64,000 nt of DNA, from positions 164,285,869-164,349,868 of the forward strand of contig NC_084463.1 in assembly GCF_027409185.1 (NCBI RefSeq), read 5' to 3'. A program made the position numbers and the translations under genes. A model generated the notes under the pieces. The model saw only the letters and a program-made list of their open reading frames with translations. It ran no database searches and was not told the origin of the DNA. The stretch comes from Cynocephalus volans (Eukaryota > Chordata > Mammalia > Dermoptera > Cynocephalidae). This document shows positions 11,601-23,439 of the stretch, one piece after another (the first letter of the stretch is position 1; each line of letters begins with the position of its first letter).

Positions 11601-13110
11601 TATAAAACAGGTCAGGTGAGGCCACCTTCCCAGAAGCAGCGGCTTCAGACAAGCCCCAGTACTGCTCTTGGTTGTGTGCTCAGGACTTGGGGGCTCCGCA
11701 GAGTCAACTCATGTCTGTTCCGCGTGGCCTGCTGGGTTCCCGTGCGTGACTTCCGTCCCCAGGAGGCCGGGTGCGAGGTCGAGGTGGCCGTCCTTGCACA
11801 TCTGGAGAGGCACTGCGCTGACTGTGGCCTCCGAGCTCCTCCCCGTGGCTTCTTCCCACAACAGGGCCTCTTAAGACCTGGGTCCCAGGGTCTCAGGGCA
11901 TCAGCAGGTACAAGTCACTGCCTGCCCAGGCACTGGGGAGGGGAGGTGGACCTCTTGGAACGATCCACTGTTGGGGGGGTGTTATTGCCCACAGTGGGGT
12001 TCCAGGGCCTCTGGTGAGGAGCCGCTGTGCAGAGCTGGAGGAAATTGGGTTGTGCCTTGAGGGTGCCCAGGGAAGCCACAAAGGCCAGGAACTCACTGGG
12101 AGTCAGTAAGGAAGGGGGGTTGGGGGAGGAGTTCTAGGGGTTGCAGAGGGGCATGGCGAAGGCCAATCTTGTAGGGTCCTGGAGACCTCAGGTGAACATC
12201 AGCGTTTGCTCCGAGGGACAGAGGTCCCCTGAGGGTTGGGCACAGAAGGAAGCAGCCCCGGCCAGGGAGGGAATCCACAGGGAGGAGGCTCTAACGGAGT
12301 CTGGGATGAGGGGCCGTCAGATCCCAAAGCCATTTTGAAGGGTGAGTGGCCAGGGCTCGCTGCCAGCCTTCTGGCCTGAGTGCCGGGAGAGTGGAGTGGC
12401 CGTGTCCTGAGCCAGGAGGCGTGTGGGAGGAGAGGCTTGGGCAGGAAGCCCCAGGCAGGTGCAGTTTGGACCTGAGTTTGAGATCCTGTCAGACATCCAT
12501 GAAGCTGGGGGCGAGGGTCTGGAGTCTGGGGAGAGGTCTGGGCTGGAGAAGGACATTTGCAAGTCATGGGGTCGATAAATTTCTTCTCGGTGAGGCTGGG
12601 GGAGCTCACCTTGCCAAGGAGCACGGGGGAGACGAGCCAGGTGGATCTGGGGCCCTGCAGCCTTGGGAGGTCTGTGAATGCGGAGCAGACCTACAAGGGG
12701 GCCAAGAGGAAGGCGGCCAGGAGGTAGACGCACCCAGACGCCTGGACCAAGTCAATGGGAGCCAGGCATGGCCTGAGGTCCAGGAAACTGAGGGTGGGAG
12801 TGGCCACCGCCTGTGTCCATGGAGGAGGCTCTGGGACCCTGGGGAGGTGCCGTCCTGGCTGGGTGGCTCCGTGGAGACAGGGAAGGACCATGAGAAGGAC
12901 AGTTGATGGTGCAGCAGCGAGGGGGCCAGTGGCGAGCTGTGTCCTGGGCTGGTCACAGACAGGAGCCATGACAGAGAGGAAGACCCAACGTCAGGCCCAG
13001 GGGCGAGACGGGAGGTGAGAGGGGCTGAGCATAGGGGATCTCTTCTGGTGAAATAGCCATCACTGTTATCTGTGAGATGGAGGAAGAGAGGAGGTGTGGT
13101 GGGAAAAAAA
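11600..13110. other. GC-rich non-coding interval
   Basis: Several open frames occur but none shows family resemblance or plausible splice structure. Parts may be reversed L2-derived; no boundaries could be set. Confidence 0.45.
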
Positions 13111-13124
13111 TCTTCTAGAAGATT

Positions 13125-13215
13125 CTATTGACCAGGACACTGTGGCTCAGAGACATTAGGTCACGTGTCCACGGTCCTGCAGCAAGAAAGCGGCAGCATG
13201 TGGCTTGGAACTCAC
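13125..13215 (-). repeat. MIR-like fragment
   Basis: 'gtggctcagagacattaggtca' and 'cacggtcctgcagcaagaa' fit the reversed MIR 5' half. Confidence 0.4.
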
Positions 13216-14379
13216 TTCCCAAGGCCGGGGCATCCTTGGAGAGCCCAGGTTCTTGCTCTGAAGGCTTTGGTGTAAGGCCCATGGAGGGAAGACGGCCGTC
13301 CCGTCCTGCTGTTCTCCCAGCCTCCAGGACCCCCTTACCACTCTCGCCTCGCACACCACAGATAGAGGGGCCTGTGGCCAATGGAGCCCTGCCCCCTCCA
13401 GCCTGTGGTGGCCAGGCTTTTGGTGACTTGTGGATACCTCTGCCTGGAAGGCCCCTCCCCTTGGCTCACTGGGCTCTCACCTAGTCCTCTCAGGGACCCC
13501 GGAACTGAGGGGCCTCTCTTTTGTGACCCTTGGTTACTTTCCTACCTCCCCACCAGGTGTGAGGACCCAATGACAGGGCCCACCCCACCCCTGTCACCTT
13601 GGCCTGGGTGCAGGCCTGGACCCGAAGGTGCTTCCCTAAGTGCATACAGGGCAGATCGCTGTGAGCACTGTCCAGGACGGACTATGGCGCAGAGATCCCC
13701 AAGAAGGCCAATGCGGGATGAGGTCTCCTTGCCCCTGGCAGGACCCGCAGCCTCCTCACCGTTCTCTGAGGCAGTTGAGACCCCCAGTGTCAGCCAAGCA
13801 TGGAAAATCCTGGGCACCCACCAGGCGAGGCTACCTGTGCCCTTGTATAGATGTGGCTGGAGGCTCTGGGGGCAGAAGCCACACTCTGCTAAAACTAGGA
13901 AGGTCCCGGACAGACCGGATGAGTTGGTCACATTATCTGTGACTTGACCAGCGAGCCTGGGTTCTCTCTCCTTGTAGGAGTCCCTGAAGGGGTCAAAGCC
14001 TCCCAGGGCTGTGCTATGGAGCGCTTGGAAAATGCCTACATGTACAGGGAGACAGAGGGCCTCAACACATCTACACACCCATGGGAAGGATCCTCAGTTA
14101 ATGCTTAGACGTCAGCTTGGCCAGGAAACGTTACCTCCCACCCCCCACAAAACATACACACACTTTAGCCGCAGGTAAATCCAGCCCAAGAGGGGCCTCC
14201 AGTCCTGGCCACTGGATGAGGGGAAGGTGGCCCGGCCTGATCCAGGCCCACCTGCATCGCTGTTCTGTGATCATCAGCCCACCATCCTAAGGACTTGGGG
14301 ACCAAGCCTGAGCCCCTCACCTCTTCCTGCTCCCTGAGCTGTTAGGGGCTTTGTGGCCTTGGGATCTTATCTGTTGTTC

Positions 14380-14590
14380 TGTGATTGAAAATGTTTTGTT
14401 TTGGCTGCAAGTAATTTGTTTTTCAGGCTAATTTGAGGATCTCCTGGGGGGCATCCTACCTGGGGCCCCAGGCTCCTAGGCTGGAGCTGCTATTACCATC
14501 AATTACCATAAAGACCCTCTTCAAAGGGCAGGACCCCTGAGGTCAGCCCATTAGCCTGCAATAAACTTTTGATGGCTGAAGTGTCAGACA
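14380..14590. promoter_or_regulatory. Candidate non-coding regulatory island
   Basis: Repeat-free sequence with several homeodomain-type cores: CAATTA (14500-14505), CCATTAG (14548-14554) and CAATAAA (14559-14565), plus a TCF-type TCAAAGG (14521-14527) and GGCTAATTTG. The motif density suggests an enhancer, but this is inference without conservation data. Confidence 0.25.
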
Positions 14591-14784
14591 CATGTGATGA
14601 GGAGCTGGGGCCAGGGCCACGGTGGCTTCTCAGAGTGAGATGCCTGCTAATGGGGAACCCCAGGTCTCTGTGGGGCTTTATAAAGCCCCTGGCAGCAGCA
14701 CCCTGAGCCAGCTAGGAGCAGCAGATGAGATTGAGTTCTGCTTCCCAGAGTGGGGACAGATCTTTGGAAACTGTCTCCTGAATC

Positions 14785-14890
14785 TTTTCAAGCACCCATG
14801 AGGCTAGAGTGATTTGTGCCCATTTTACAGATAAGGAAACTGAGGCTCAGAGAGAAAGTGGAAGATAACACGATTGAGAGCCAGGCCTGA
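14785..14890 (-). repeat. MIR fragment
   Basis: 'cccattttacagataaggaaactgaggctcagagagaaag' is a near-perfect reversed MIR core. Confidence 0.7.
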
Positions 14891-15944
14891 GTATGTCCTG
14901 CTCCACTAGGACGAAAATGTGACAGTTGCCAGGCACGTGCCCATCAGTGACTTCAGCCTCAGAGTGTTTGTTTCTGAGGTTGGGCTTGCGGGGCACCCAC
15001 CAAGGGGATCGGGCCCATGACTCACTGGCCAGATCCAGCAGGCCTGTGCCTCATACTCACGCCCAGGCTCCACAGGGCACCGGTGGGCCTCCCTTAGCCA
15101 GGCATTTCAGGAGCAGCAGGAAGCCCAGGGCCAGGGGAGCAACGGCTGGCGTCTGGGTCCTGCCAGCTGGGTCCCAGTCTTCCGTGTCTTCCTGGGCATG
15201 GAGACATCAGGGTGATAACACCTTCTGTGCTTTCTCCCAGCTCTTCTGGAAGGAGCCCGTGGATCTTTGGAGACATTCTGCAGCAGTTTGAAGTCCCAGC
15301 CCTGGGTGCTAGTTTACTCTATAAACACTAAAAAATCTTTAGAAAAAAAAAAAGAAAGAAAAGCAGCTTTCTCCCCCCACAGCCAGTCTGCCTTGCATTG
15401 CAGCAGTGGACGTTGGGTGGTGCCAAGAGAGGAAGAATAAGAACTTTCATAGATGCCCTGGCGGGCTGGAAGCAGAGAAGGAATGCAGAAGACGGTGACC
15501 TTTCGCAGGACACATTCTCCTTTCTCAGCCCGCCCAAGCCTCTGCTGGCTTTTCCTGCAGCTTTTCCAGGGTTTCCCTGTGAACCACTTCCTTTTCCCCC
15601 AGTTGGAGTGTCTGGGAAGGAAAGGTCACCATCTGGGGACCCCTTGGCTGAGGTTTGTGCCAAGGACCCTCTAGGTCTTCTTCCTTGAAGAAGAAACATG
15701 CCAGCGTCCAGTGCCAGCTTCTCACCCCGGGCTGTGATTTTCTCCTGGCAGACCAAGACCTGGCTCTGCTGCCCACCAAAAGGAGAGTTCATAGGGGTCG
15801 GGGGGAGACGTAGCATGACCAAGTTGGCGGTGGGATGGGGAGAGGCCAAATATACTTAGTGGTGATGTCTAGGGTAGGAGTGGTTCACAGTTTGCTTTGA
15901 TTTCATGACCAAACTTTTGGGGTATTTATGGGAAGGCTGATGTT

Positions 15945-16445
15945 TCTGTGATCTCTTACTGCAGGGCAAACCACCCCAAAATGCAGGGGCTTAAAACATC
16001 CACCATGTATTTGCACACGATTCTGCAGCCTGGGCAGGGCTCAGCAGGGACGGCCCCTCCTGCTTTGCGTGGTAGGCCGGGCCACTCTCACGGGTGTGTT
16101 CAGCTGGGAGCTCGCTGCGGGCGGCTTCGCCCACATGCCAGGTGTCTCAGCTGGGCTGGCCCGACGAGCTGGGGGCTAGCTGGGCATCTCTCTCTCTCTT
16201 TCTCTCTTGCTGCACAGCTCTCTCAGCAGGGGAGCTGGGCCTCTTTACATGATGGCTCGGGGCTCCAGGAGAGAAACAGCTCAAGAAGCTGGCAGAGCCC
16301 TTACGGTCCAGGTCTGGAACTGGCCCAGCACCACTTCCTCCACATTCTGTCAGTCTAAGCCAGTCCCCGCTCAGCCCAGATTCAGGCAGGAGGAGACAGA
16401 CTCCATCTCATCATGGGAGGAGCAGCAAATCTCCGCGGTGAGATG
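15945..16445 (-). mobile_element. LTR-like interspersed repeat, family A
   Basis: 'gggcaaaccaccccaaaatg' and 'aggggcttaaaac', then 'tctggaactggcccagcac', 'cacttcctccacattctgtc' and 'catgggaggagcagcaaa' form an ordered consensus shared with the repeat at 33.13-33.58 kb. It looks like a reversed solo LTR of an old ERV; subfamily not assigned. Confidence 0.5.
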
Positions 16446-16799
16446 CAGACTGTATTCTGAGAAGCTTTGGTTTGCATGGCTGGTGTCTGGTGACTGTCAC
16501 CTTCCCCACAGTAGGCCCTCCCCTCCCCTACTGCTTCCCACTTCCGGAGGCTGGGGAGGCCCTGGAGGGCATGCTGCCCGTGGCACTGTCCTCTACACCA
16601 GGGAGAGGATATTAGCATGAGGCCTATGTGGAGAGACCCCACCACCGGCAGGGTCTTGGCCCCAGCTCAAAGGTCCGAAAGGCCAAAAGGAAGTGGGGCT
16701 TAGGAGAATCAACTCCCACCTTGGCTACAAGAGCGGGAGATGTAGTCTTCATTCTGGGCAGCCACGTGCCCAGCTCAAAGTTGGGGGTTCTATTCCTTC

Positions 16800-17145
16800 A
16801 CAACAGAGATTTCAACCCATTTTGAACCATGGATTTTTGGCGCCTGACAAAGCTTCTGGACCCCTTCTCTGAACCATGTAAACAATCACACTGAAATGCA
16901 GTTACCAAAATATTTAAAAACTAAATTTGTGATTTAGTAAAAATTATGCTCCTTTATTAATAGGGTCTATGGCAAGATCGTGTGGCAGGTCTAAGAGCCA
17001 CCGTAATTTTAAAGTGGTGACAAGGATAAGGTATATTCCAAGATTAAGCAGCTGCTGCAATGTGACATGAAAATACCTGTGATTTCTCATGATGACAGAG
17101 TCAACGCTATTGTTAGTATTTTGTGGTTTGCCTACACTCATAAAT
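16800..17145. mobile_element. Possible ancient hAT-type DNA element
   Basis: AT-rich block with 'cttctggaccccttctctg', 'gtgacatgaaaatacctgtg' and 'atttctcatgatgacag', which resembles a Charlie-like fossil whose name I cannot recall. Low confidence. Confidence 0.35.
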
Positions 17146-17408
17146 AAAGAAAATGGTACACTTCATTGAGGTTACTGAGAATAAATGTCATCTTTTTCTC
17201 TTCCCATTTCCCAAGCCCCATGACTTCCACCTCCAGGATCCCAAGGGGAGATCAGATATTGGGGGAGGTCTCACAGTCTTTTCAAGGCTCCTTCCCAGAG
17301 GAGGTTACGACAATCGAGGTCCCCATCCGCTCTGCTCTGCTCTGATCTCAGTCACCTCCCTGGCCCTGCAGTGCCGGGCACCTCCAGCTGACTCTTCATG
17401 TGTCCTGC

Positions 17409-17859
17409 TGAATTCGTTTCCTGGGGCTGCTGTAACAAATGACCACAAACAGGGCAGCTTAAAACAACAGAAATTTATTCGTCACAGTTCTGGAGGCCAG
17501 ATGTCCAAAATCAAGGTGTCAGCAGGGCCACGTTCCCTCCAAAGACTCTAGGGGAGGGCGCTTCCTGCCTCTTCCAGCTCCTGGTGGTTGCTGGCAACTC
17601 TTGGCTTCTAGATGTATCACCTCATCTCTGTCTCCATCTTCACCTGGTATTATCCTTTGTGTGTCTCTGTATTCCTGTTTTCTCTTCTTATAAAGACACA
17701 AGTCATTGGATTGAGGGACACCTTAATCCAGTATGACCTTATCTTAATTACTAATTACATCTGCCAAGACCCTATTTCCACATAAGGTCCCATTTACAGG
17801 TGCCAGAAGTTAGGACTTGAATATGTATTTTGGGAGAAGACACAATTCAATCCACAACA
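17409..17859 (-). mobile_element. MLT1-type MaLR solo LTR
   Basis: Begins TTCGTTTCCTGGGGCTGCTG / TAACAAATGACCACAAAC, has 'cacagttctggaggccagatg', 'cttataaagacacaagtc' and 'tttccacataaggtcccatt', and ends 'cacaattcaatccacaac'. It is a clear full-length reversed copy. Confidence 0.78.
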
Positions 17860-17876
17860 CCTGCCTTGGATAATTT

Positions 17877-18003
17877 GGGGTTTTGTTGTTGGGTTTTTTG
17901 TGTTTGTTTTTGTTTTTTGGCATCTGGTGTGGTTCGGGGATCTGAACCCTTGATCTTGGTGTTATCAGCACCACACTCTAGCCAAGTGAGCTAACCGGCC
18001 AGT
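17877..18003 (-). mobile_element. tRNA-Ile-derived SINE with 17-bp target-site duplication
   Basis: The minus strand reads GGCCGGTTAGCTCACTTGGC, then a region containing GGTGCTGATAACACC, then the B box GGTTCAGATCC. This is a clear tRNA-Ile-like body with A and B boxes and a poly-A-rich tail. Flanking copies of cctgccttggaYaattt at 17860-17876 and 18004-18020 (one mismatch) are the target-site duplication. It inserted at the edge of the preceding LTR. Confidence 0.88.
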
Positions 18004-18054
18004 CCTGCCTTGGACAATTTTTGAGGACAAAAGGAGTCAGGGCCTCTAGAGTGA

Positions 18055-18112
18055 TGCTTCATCTTACAGGGGAAACTGAGGCCCAGAGAGTAAAACAGAC
18101 TGGCCCAAGCTT
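18055..18112 (-). repeat. MIR fragment
   Basis: 'catcttacaggggaaactgaggcccagagag' is the reversed MIR core. Confidence 0.55.
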
Positions 18113-18139
18113 ACAAGACTAGTTAGCGGCAGAGTGTCA

Positions 18140-18265
18140 ACTGCCTCATGAAACTGCAAGGTCTGAGGACAGAAATCATGTCAACTCGCTGCACTGTCCC
18201 CGGCATCTAGCACGTACCTGGGACATAGCTGGTGCTCAGTAATATTTGTTGAACGAATGAGTGAG
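18140..18265 (+). repeat. L2 3'-end fragment
   Basis: 'cccggcatctagcacgtacctgggacatagctggtgctcag' followed by 'tttgttgaacgaatgagtgag' matches the L2 terminus. Confidence 0.6.
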
Positions 18266-18589
18266 TAGAGGGCTTGGGGGACTGGGGCAGTGGAGAATGG
18301 AAGACACTGGGGCAGGAAACCTCTGGAGAGGAGAGAGGGAGATTCCCTCCTCCAGCAAATGAGCCCCAGGCCTGGGGGTCTCCACTTGTAGGTGTCCCAC
18401 ATCTGGGGTCCTGAAGAGGTTGAAGGAGCTGGAGGAAGGAGCTCTGAGGTCTCAGCTGGCTCATCTGTCAGATGGGACTAGACCCAGCGTCTTCCTGCTT
18501 TAAGACCCAAGACTCTACCATGAAAGGGAGGGTCTTTGCTCTGCCCGTGAGGCCGGGGGAGGTGGGCCCAGCCCCCAGAGGTCACGGTG

Positions 18590-18985
18590 GAAGGGACCTG
18601 AGCTCCATGGGTCCATACTGTCATTTCGCATTCCATCTGTCTGGAACATTCTCCCCTTTCAGTGTCTGCTCCAGGGCCATCATCTCTGTGGGGTCTTCTC
18701 TGAGCCAGAGTTTGAAATTGCAGCGGCACTGTGTTAATGCACGCGACCCTGATCCTCTTCCACGTGTTAATTTCCTCTCCAGCATGTAGCCCCATCTGAC
18801 TCACCACCCTTGTCTGTTTTCTGGTGGTCTCTTTTTTTTTTTTTTTTTTTTTTTGCATGTTTATCATTTGTCTTCCCCACTGGAATGCTAGCTCCCGGCG
18901 GGCAGGGCTTGCCATCCATCTCATTCACTACTGCGTCCTCACGCTGTAGGTGCCCAGCGAATGATTCTTGAATGAATGAGTGAGT
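18590..18985 (+). repeat. L2 fragment containing a T23 run
   Basis: 'ctggaacattctcccctttcag', 'gctagctcccggcgggcagggctt' and 'cttgaatgaatgagtgag' follow L2 order. A homopolymer of 23 T occupies 18832-18854. Confidence 0.6.
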
Positions 18986-19024
18986 GGATGAAGAGGAGCC
19001 TGCAGGTCCTAAGCCTAATAAGGA

Positions 19025-19200
19025 CGAGGATGATGACAGTGACCCTGCCTGAGCACAACCTGGGAGTGTGGCACTGAACGAAGAGCTACGTGTAAATTGT
19101 CTCCATCAAGCCTCCCAGCAGCCCATCTCAGTTCTCAGATGAGGCTCAGAGAGAGACATCACCTGCCCAAGGACACACAGCGTGTGGGGCCAGAGCTGCC
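19025..19200 (-). repeat. MIR-like fragment
   Basis: 'cagttctcagatgaggctcagagagagacatcacctgccc' with 'aaggacacacagcgtg' is a reversed MIR. Confidence 0.5.
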
Positions 19201-19334
19201 TCCACCCCAAGCCCACATCCTCACCTTGTCACTCGCTGCCTCCACAGGGATCGTAGGCAAACGGCTGGTGAGTGTGGGGTTAGCCCACCTAATATGAGCC
19301 CCCCAAAGTGGGCTTTAAAAATACACGCCCTTAC

Positions 19335-19845
19335 ATACCCTCAGATACAGCTGGTGGGAGTTTAAATGGGCACAGCTGGTTTAGAAAAATAATTTGGCAT
19401 AATCTGGCAATGGTGAAGGTGTGTGTGCCCTTCTACCCAGTGACTCAGTGCATAGGTGTGTACGCCCCAGAAAAGGCACACACGGGAACCCATGCTGGGA
19501 ACAGCAGAGTGGCAAAACGGGAGGATAAAACAGAGTGGCGGGACATGGCCGCAGCTGTGCTGTAGTCACCTGGGGTACCGGGCAGCCGTGAAAAGTGAGT
19601 GTTTAGCCATCAGCAGGGGAACCTCGCACACATGGTACTAAGTGCAAAAAGCCAGTCTCCAGCTCAGGACAGTGGCTACCTCGGGGAAGAGGGCACAGGG
19701 GCACCCCACTGCTGGTGATATTTTCTTCGTTTGGCTCGGCAGGGGGAACACATGTGTTTGCTTTACTACAGTTCTTTACACATTCTACACGTGTGTCACG
19801 CACAGTGTTTTGTGTCCATGGAAATGTTCATAATTGAAGATTCCA
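19335..19845 (+). mobile_element. L1M-type LINE 3' end fragment
   Basis: 'ataatttggcataatctggc', 'gcagccgtgaaaagtgag', 'gtggctacctcggggaagag' and 'gttctttacacattctac' follow the sense 3' end of old L1 elements. Confidence 0.5.
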
Positions 19846-19854
19846 GTTGCACTG

Positions 19855-19935
19855 GTTCATGCACATCCCTACACACACCTTCACATGCGGGTTTGCACAT
19901 GACACACAAGTGCATACATACGTGCACGTGCTTGT
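19855..19935. repeat. CA/TG-rich simple repeat
   Basis: 'acacacaccttcacatgcgg', 'catgacacacaagtgcatac' and 'atacgtgcacgtgcttgtg': imperfect alternating repeat. Confidence 0.7.
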
Positions 19936-20439
19936 GGCGCAGCTGAGGGCCCCTGGTGAGTGTCCAAGGCACTGCTGCTCCAGGCCCTTGGGCCTGTCCG
20001 TTGCCCCCGGAAGGTCTCACATCTCGGGGGCCCTGAGCCCAACACACATCTAATCTCTAGGCTGAGCTCTCAGGATAGGAGCGAGGCCTCTGGTGGACTG
20101 CTGATGTGGGCCTCGGCCAGAAGTCCTGCAATAATGAACTTTGAGACCCGATGAAATGGGGAGGAAAATGTTGGCCCCAAGTGCCCAGTGAGGGAGGTGA
20201 GACATCGAGAGGACCTAGACAAGTGAAATCACAGTCCAGCTGCCCAAAAATGTGGCCAGATTAGCCCCCCAGCTCCCAAGGGGCTGGACCCAACGCCAAG
20301 TCTGCAGAGTGGAGCCACTTGTGAGTGTGGGCTTCTGCCTGCCAGCGTCCCCAAGAGCATCTTGGGCCTCTTGGATGCCACAGTAGCAACTCCACGGAGG
20401 CCTGCAGTGATGCCACCCCTGGTGTTTGGGCTCTTGTGT

Positions 20440-20855
20440 AGTTCCCTTCCGCATGGTGTCAGGTTGCTCCATGTGGCCAGTAGCATGTGGCAGAAGTGAC
20501 GGGGTATGACTTCCAAGATGCTGCCACTTCTTCCTTGCTCTCTCTTGGATCACGCACTCTGGGGGAAGCCAGCCACCACGTGGGGAGGACACCCCAGCAG
20601 CCGTGTGGGGAGGCCACATGAGGCCTCTGCCCACAGCCATGTGAGTGCACCGCCTTGGAAGTGGATTGAGACTGTAGCCCCTGGGCCGACCTCTTGGTTC
20701 CAACATCACAAGAGACCCTGAGTCAGAAACATCCAGTTAAGCAGCTCCCGCATCCCTGATGCAGAGCTACAGTGTGAGATAATAAGTGTTCATCACAGTC
20801 CTCAGCCTCTAAGTTTTAGGGTGATTTGCTCTGCAGCAATAGATAACTAATACAG
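20440..20855 (+). mobile_element. LTR-like repeat (probable MaLR)
   Basis: 'agccatgtgagtgcaccgcc', 'agagaccctgagtcagaaac', 'gtgagataataagtgttc' and the end 'agcaatagataactaatac' follow a common solo-LTR consensus. The 5' border is uncertain. Confidence 0.55.
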
Positions 20856-20904
20856 ACATCCTTTTTATTCACTGAACGCTGACGTGTGTGGAATGTTTAC
20901 ATCC

Positions 20905-21055
20905 TGATCTGGTATCATCATCACAGAATTCCCTCAGGTAGATATAATGGTCCCCATCTCATAGATGAAGAGACAGAGGTTCAGAGAGGACCAGTGACTT
21001 GTCGAAGTCCCTCAAAGGCAGCGGCACAGCTCAGACCTGTCAACTCCAAAGCCTC
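20905..21055 (-). repeat. MIR fragment
   Basis: 'gtccccatctcatagatgaagagacagaggttcagagagg' is the reversed MIR core. Confidence 0.55.
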
Positions 21056-21218
21056 TTCCCTTTCTGCCCTGCTCTCTCCTTCACTTGTTTTGGAAGCAGA
21101 GGCGCTGCCCATCTACAGAGGCCACTGCCGGATTTCAGGCCCGGGTTTCTGTTGAGACATTTCAGTGGCCCAGAGAATTCTTTAGAGTAGGAATAAATAT
21201 AACAACAACTTGTAATTT

Positions 21219-21545
21219 TTATTAGATTCCCAGGGCTGCTAAAACAAACTACTGCAAACTTAGCAGCTTAAAAGAACAGAAATTTATTCTCTCACAGTTC
21301 TGGAGGCCAGAAGTCCAAAATCTAGGCATTGACAGGACCACAGTCCCTCCACACGCTGTCAATGGACTCCCTCCTGCCTCCCCCAGCTTCTGGTGGCTCC
21401 TGGTGCTCTTGGCCTGTACCTGCGTCTCCACGTGGCCTTGATCCTTACCTTCATTACATCTGCAAAGATCTTTATTCCAAATAAGGTCACAGTCCGAGGA
21501 TCTGGGTGGAAATAAATTGGGGAGGGACACGATTCAACCCAGCAC
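21219..21545 (-). mobile_element. MLT1-type MaLR solo LTR, internally shortened
   Basis: 'ttcccagggctgctaaaaca', 'cagaaatttattctctcac' and 'agttctggaggccagaagtc' with 'ccaaataaggtcacagtccg' and the end 'gattcaacccagcaca'. About 100 bp of the middle is missing relative to the copy at 17.4 kb. Confidence 0.75.
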
Positions 21546-21559
21546 ACGTTCGTTCAGTG

Positions 21560-21740
21560 TACCACCGTTTACAAAATGCCTGCACTTCTGGGCACACTTG
21601 CTAGGTAGCTTTTACTGTTTTCCCCACAGACAGTTGTAAAACTCAGCGAGGTGAAGGGACCTGCTCACGGCCTCAAAGCAAGCAGGTGGAGGAGTCAGGA
21701 TTCGCTTACGGGAAGTGTGACTCCATGGCCAGGCAGGTGA
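21560..21740 (-). repeat. MIR-like fragment
   Basis: 'aaaactcagcgaggtgaagggacctgctcacggcc' followed by 'aggaggagtcaggattcgc'-type sequence is a diverged reversed MIR. Confidence 0.4.
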
Positions 21741-21959
21741 CTCCGGGCAACCTAGGGCCTCAAAGCCATGGCTTCTGACTCCCAGTCCAGCGCTGTGGCC
21801 AGACGACAGGGTCCTGGCCTTCCCTGGAGTGGGTGTGGCAGGAGCTCACACTGCAGGTGGCTGCCCCGCGGGCCTCTCCAGGTGGGCTCGAAGGCCATCA
21901 GAACCTGGTAATGATCGAGAGCTCTCTTTGCAGCGTTCCCTAATGGTCCATTAAAGGCA

Positions 21960-22025
21960 AGTTGGGGCCTAATGATTACAGGGAAAGTTCGACTGGCTTC
22001 TCCTTTGAAATACACAAAGGCTGCT
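21960..22025. promoter_or_regulatory. Candidate TCF/LEF plus homeodomain cluster
   Basis: TAATGATTA (21970-21978) followed by CCTTTGAAA (22002-22010) and inverted ACAAAGG (22014-22020): two opposed TCF/LEF-type sites next to a double homeodomain core in apparently repeat-free sequence. FGF4 is a known WNT/LEF1 target, which makes this worth testing; function is inferred. Confidence 0.3.
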
Positions 22026-22474
22026 CAGGTAATGGGCTTGAGCCCCCGCGTTTGAAGTGGCAGTCCTTCCAGGGAACATCTGGCAGGCTGTGCCACCGCA
22101 CTACAAACACACCGAGCACAGCTGGCCCTCAGAGGCTGCCCGGGCCAAACACTGGGGCCAGGTTCTGCTTTTTTCTTTGGTTGTGACGCGCCCCAAACTC
22201 TAGGATGTTCACTTGTGCCTTTCTTTGGCGGGTCGGGGGTGGGGTGGGATCTTTCTTTTTATTTCTCCGAGCTGAACTTCAGAGAATATGAACACCAAAG
22301 AACCAGTGTTGCCTCATTAATTCAGGATTAATGTTGAGCCAAGCGATTCTTCGAACAGTTTAAAAAAAAAAATACACGATGTTGAGACCAGAGAGTTGCC
22401 CTGGTCAGATACCCGTTGCAGGATTCTGGGCAGTGTTTTGGGGACCAGCAATCCCCCCATTTTTCTAATCACCC

Positions 22475-22985
22475 ATGCATTCAACAAATACTTATCTAGC
22501 ACCTACTATGTGCCGGGTGATGGGGACATAGCAGCCACGAGACACTTGGTCACTGCTCCAGGGGCTCAGTGTCTGGGAGAAAGATCAATCACTAGCAAGG
22601 GGACCAATGCCTGAGATGATTTTGGATAGTAATAAATGCTTAATAGGGAGTGGCAACGGTGGCGTTTGAAGGTGAGGAGTAACACTTTAGCTATGGAGGT
22701 GAGGAAATTCAATATATGAGCTGAGATCTCCATGAGAGGGGGAGCCAGCCCTGCAGAGACCGCAAGACGAGCCTCCCAGGAAGTGCAAAGGCCCTGAGGT
22801 AGAAAGCTCTTGGAGCATTGGAGAGCCAGCCTGAAAGGGCAGCATGGCAGGAGGGTGGTGAGCACGAGGGCGTGGGTGGAACAGATCGAAGAACACGGCA
22901 GGGGCCACAGGGCGCGTGGTTCCTGTTGTGTGTGAGGACACCACTGGAGGTTTGGGCAGGGGAGTGACTTTGGTTTTAAGCATTC
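22475..22985 (-). repeat. L2 fragment, reverse orientation
   Basis: 'cattcaacaaatacttatctagcacctactatgtgcc' starts the reversed L2 3' end. 'aaggccctgaggtagaaagc' and 'gcaggggagtgactttgg' continue in the expected order. Confidence 0.6.
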
Positions 22986-23439
22986 TACCTGCCAGTGTCT
23001 AGGTTCTCAGATGGCTTTCCTGGAAAGCACCAACAGACAGGGAACTCCTAGCAGGACCTGGGTCTGACTCTTTTCGGAAGCCCCAGCACCCCGCCCTGGG
23101 CCTGGCACACAGTAGGGCCTCAGCACACCCCAGCTGATCAGATCAGGGTCAAGCCTGCTGCAAGGGAAAATGAGACCAAGGGGCCTGGGAGCGTTCTCCA
23201 AGGTCGCTTGTGGGAGAGGGTGTGGCTGGCTTGGAGAAGACTCAGTCCTGCCCTGGGAGAAAGCCCAGTGCAGCCAGCAACCCCTCGGCTCCAGTGGGAA
23301 GAGCAAGGCTGCAGAAGGGGTGGTGGCTGGTGCAAAGGGCAGAACCCCTCACCTCCTGTCTCAGCCAGTCTCCTGGGCTTCCCAAACCTTCACATGGGGC
23401 CTGAGCAAGCACTCACCAGTATTAAGTCCAGCAAAGGCA

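Noticed and set aside
17877..18003. tRNA-Ile gene
   Set aside because: tRNA-like body but flanked by a target-site duplication with an A-rich tail; it is a SINE, not a tRNA gene.
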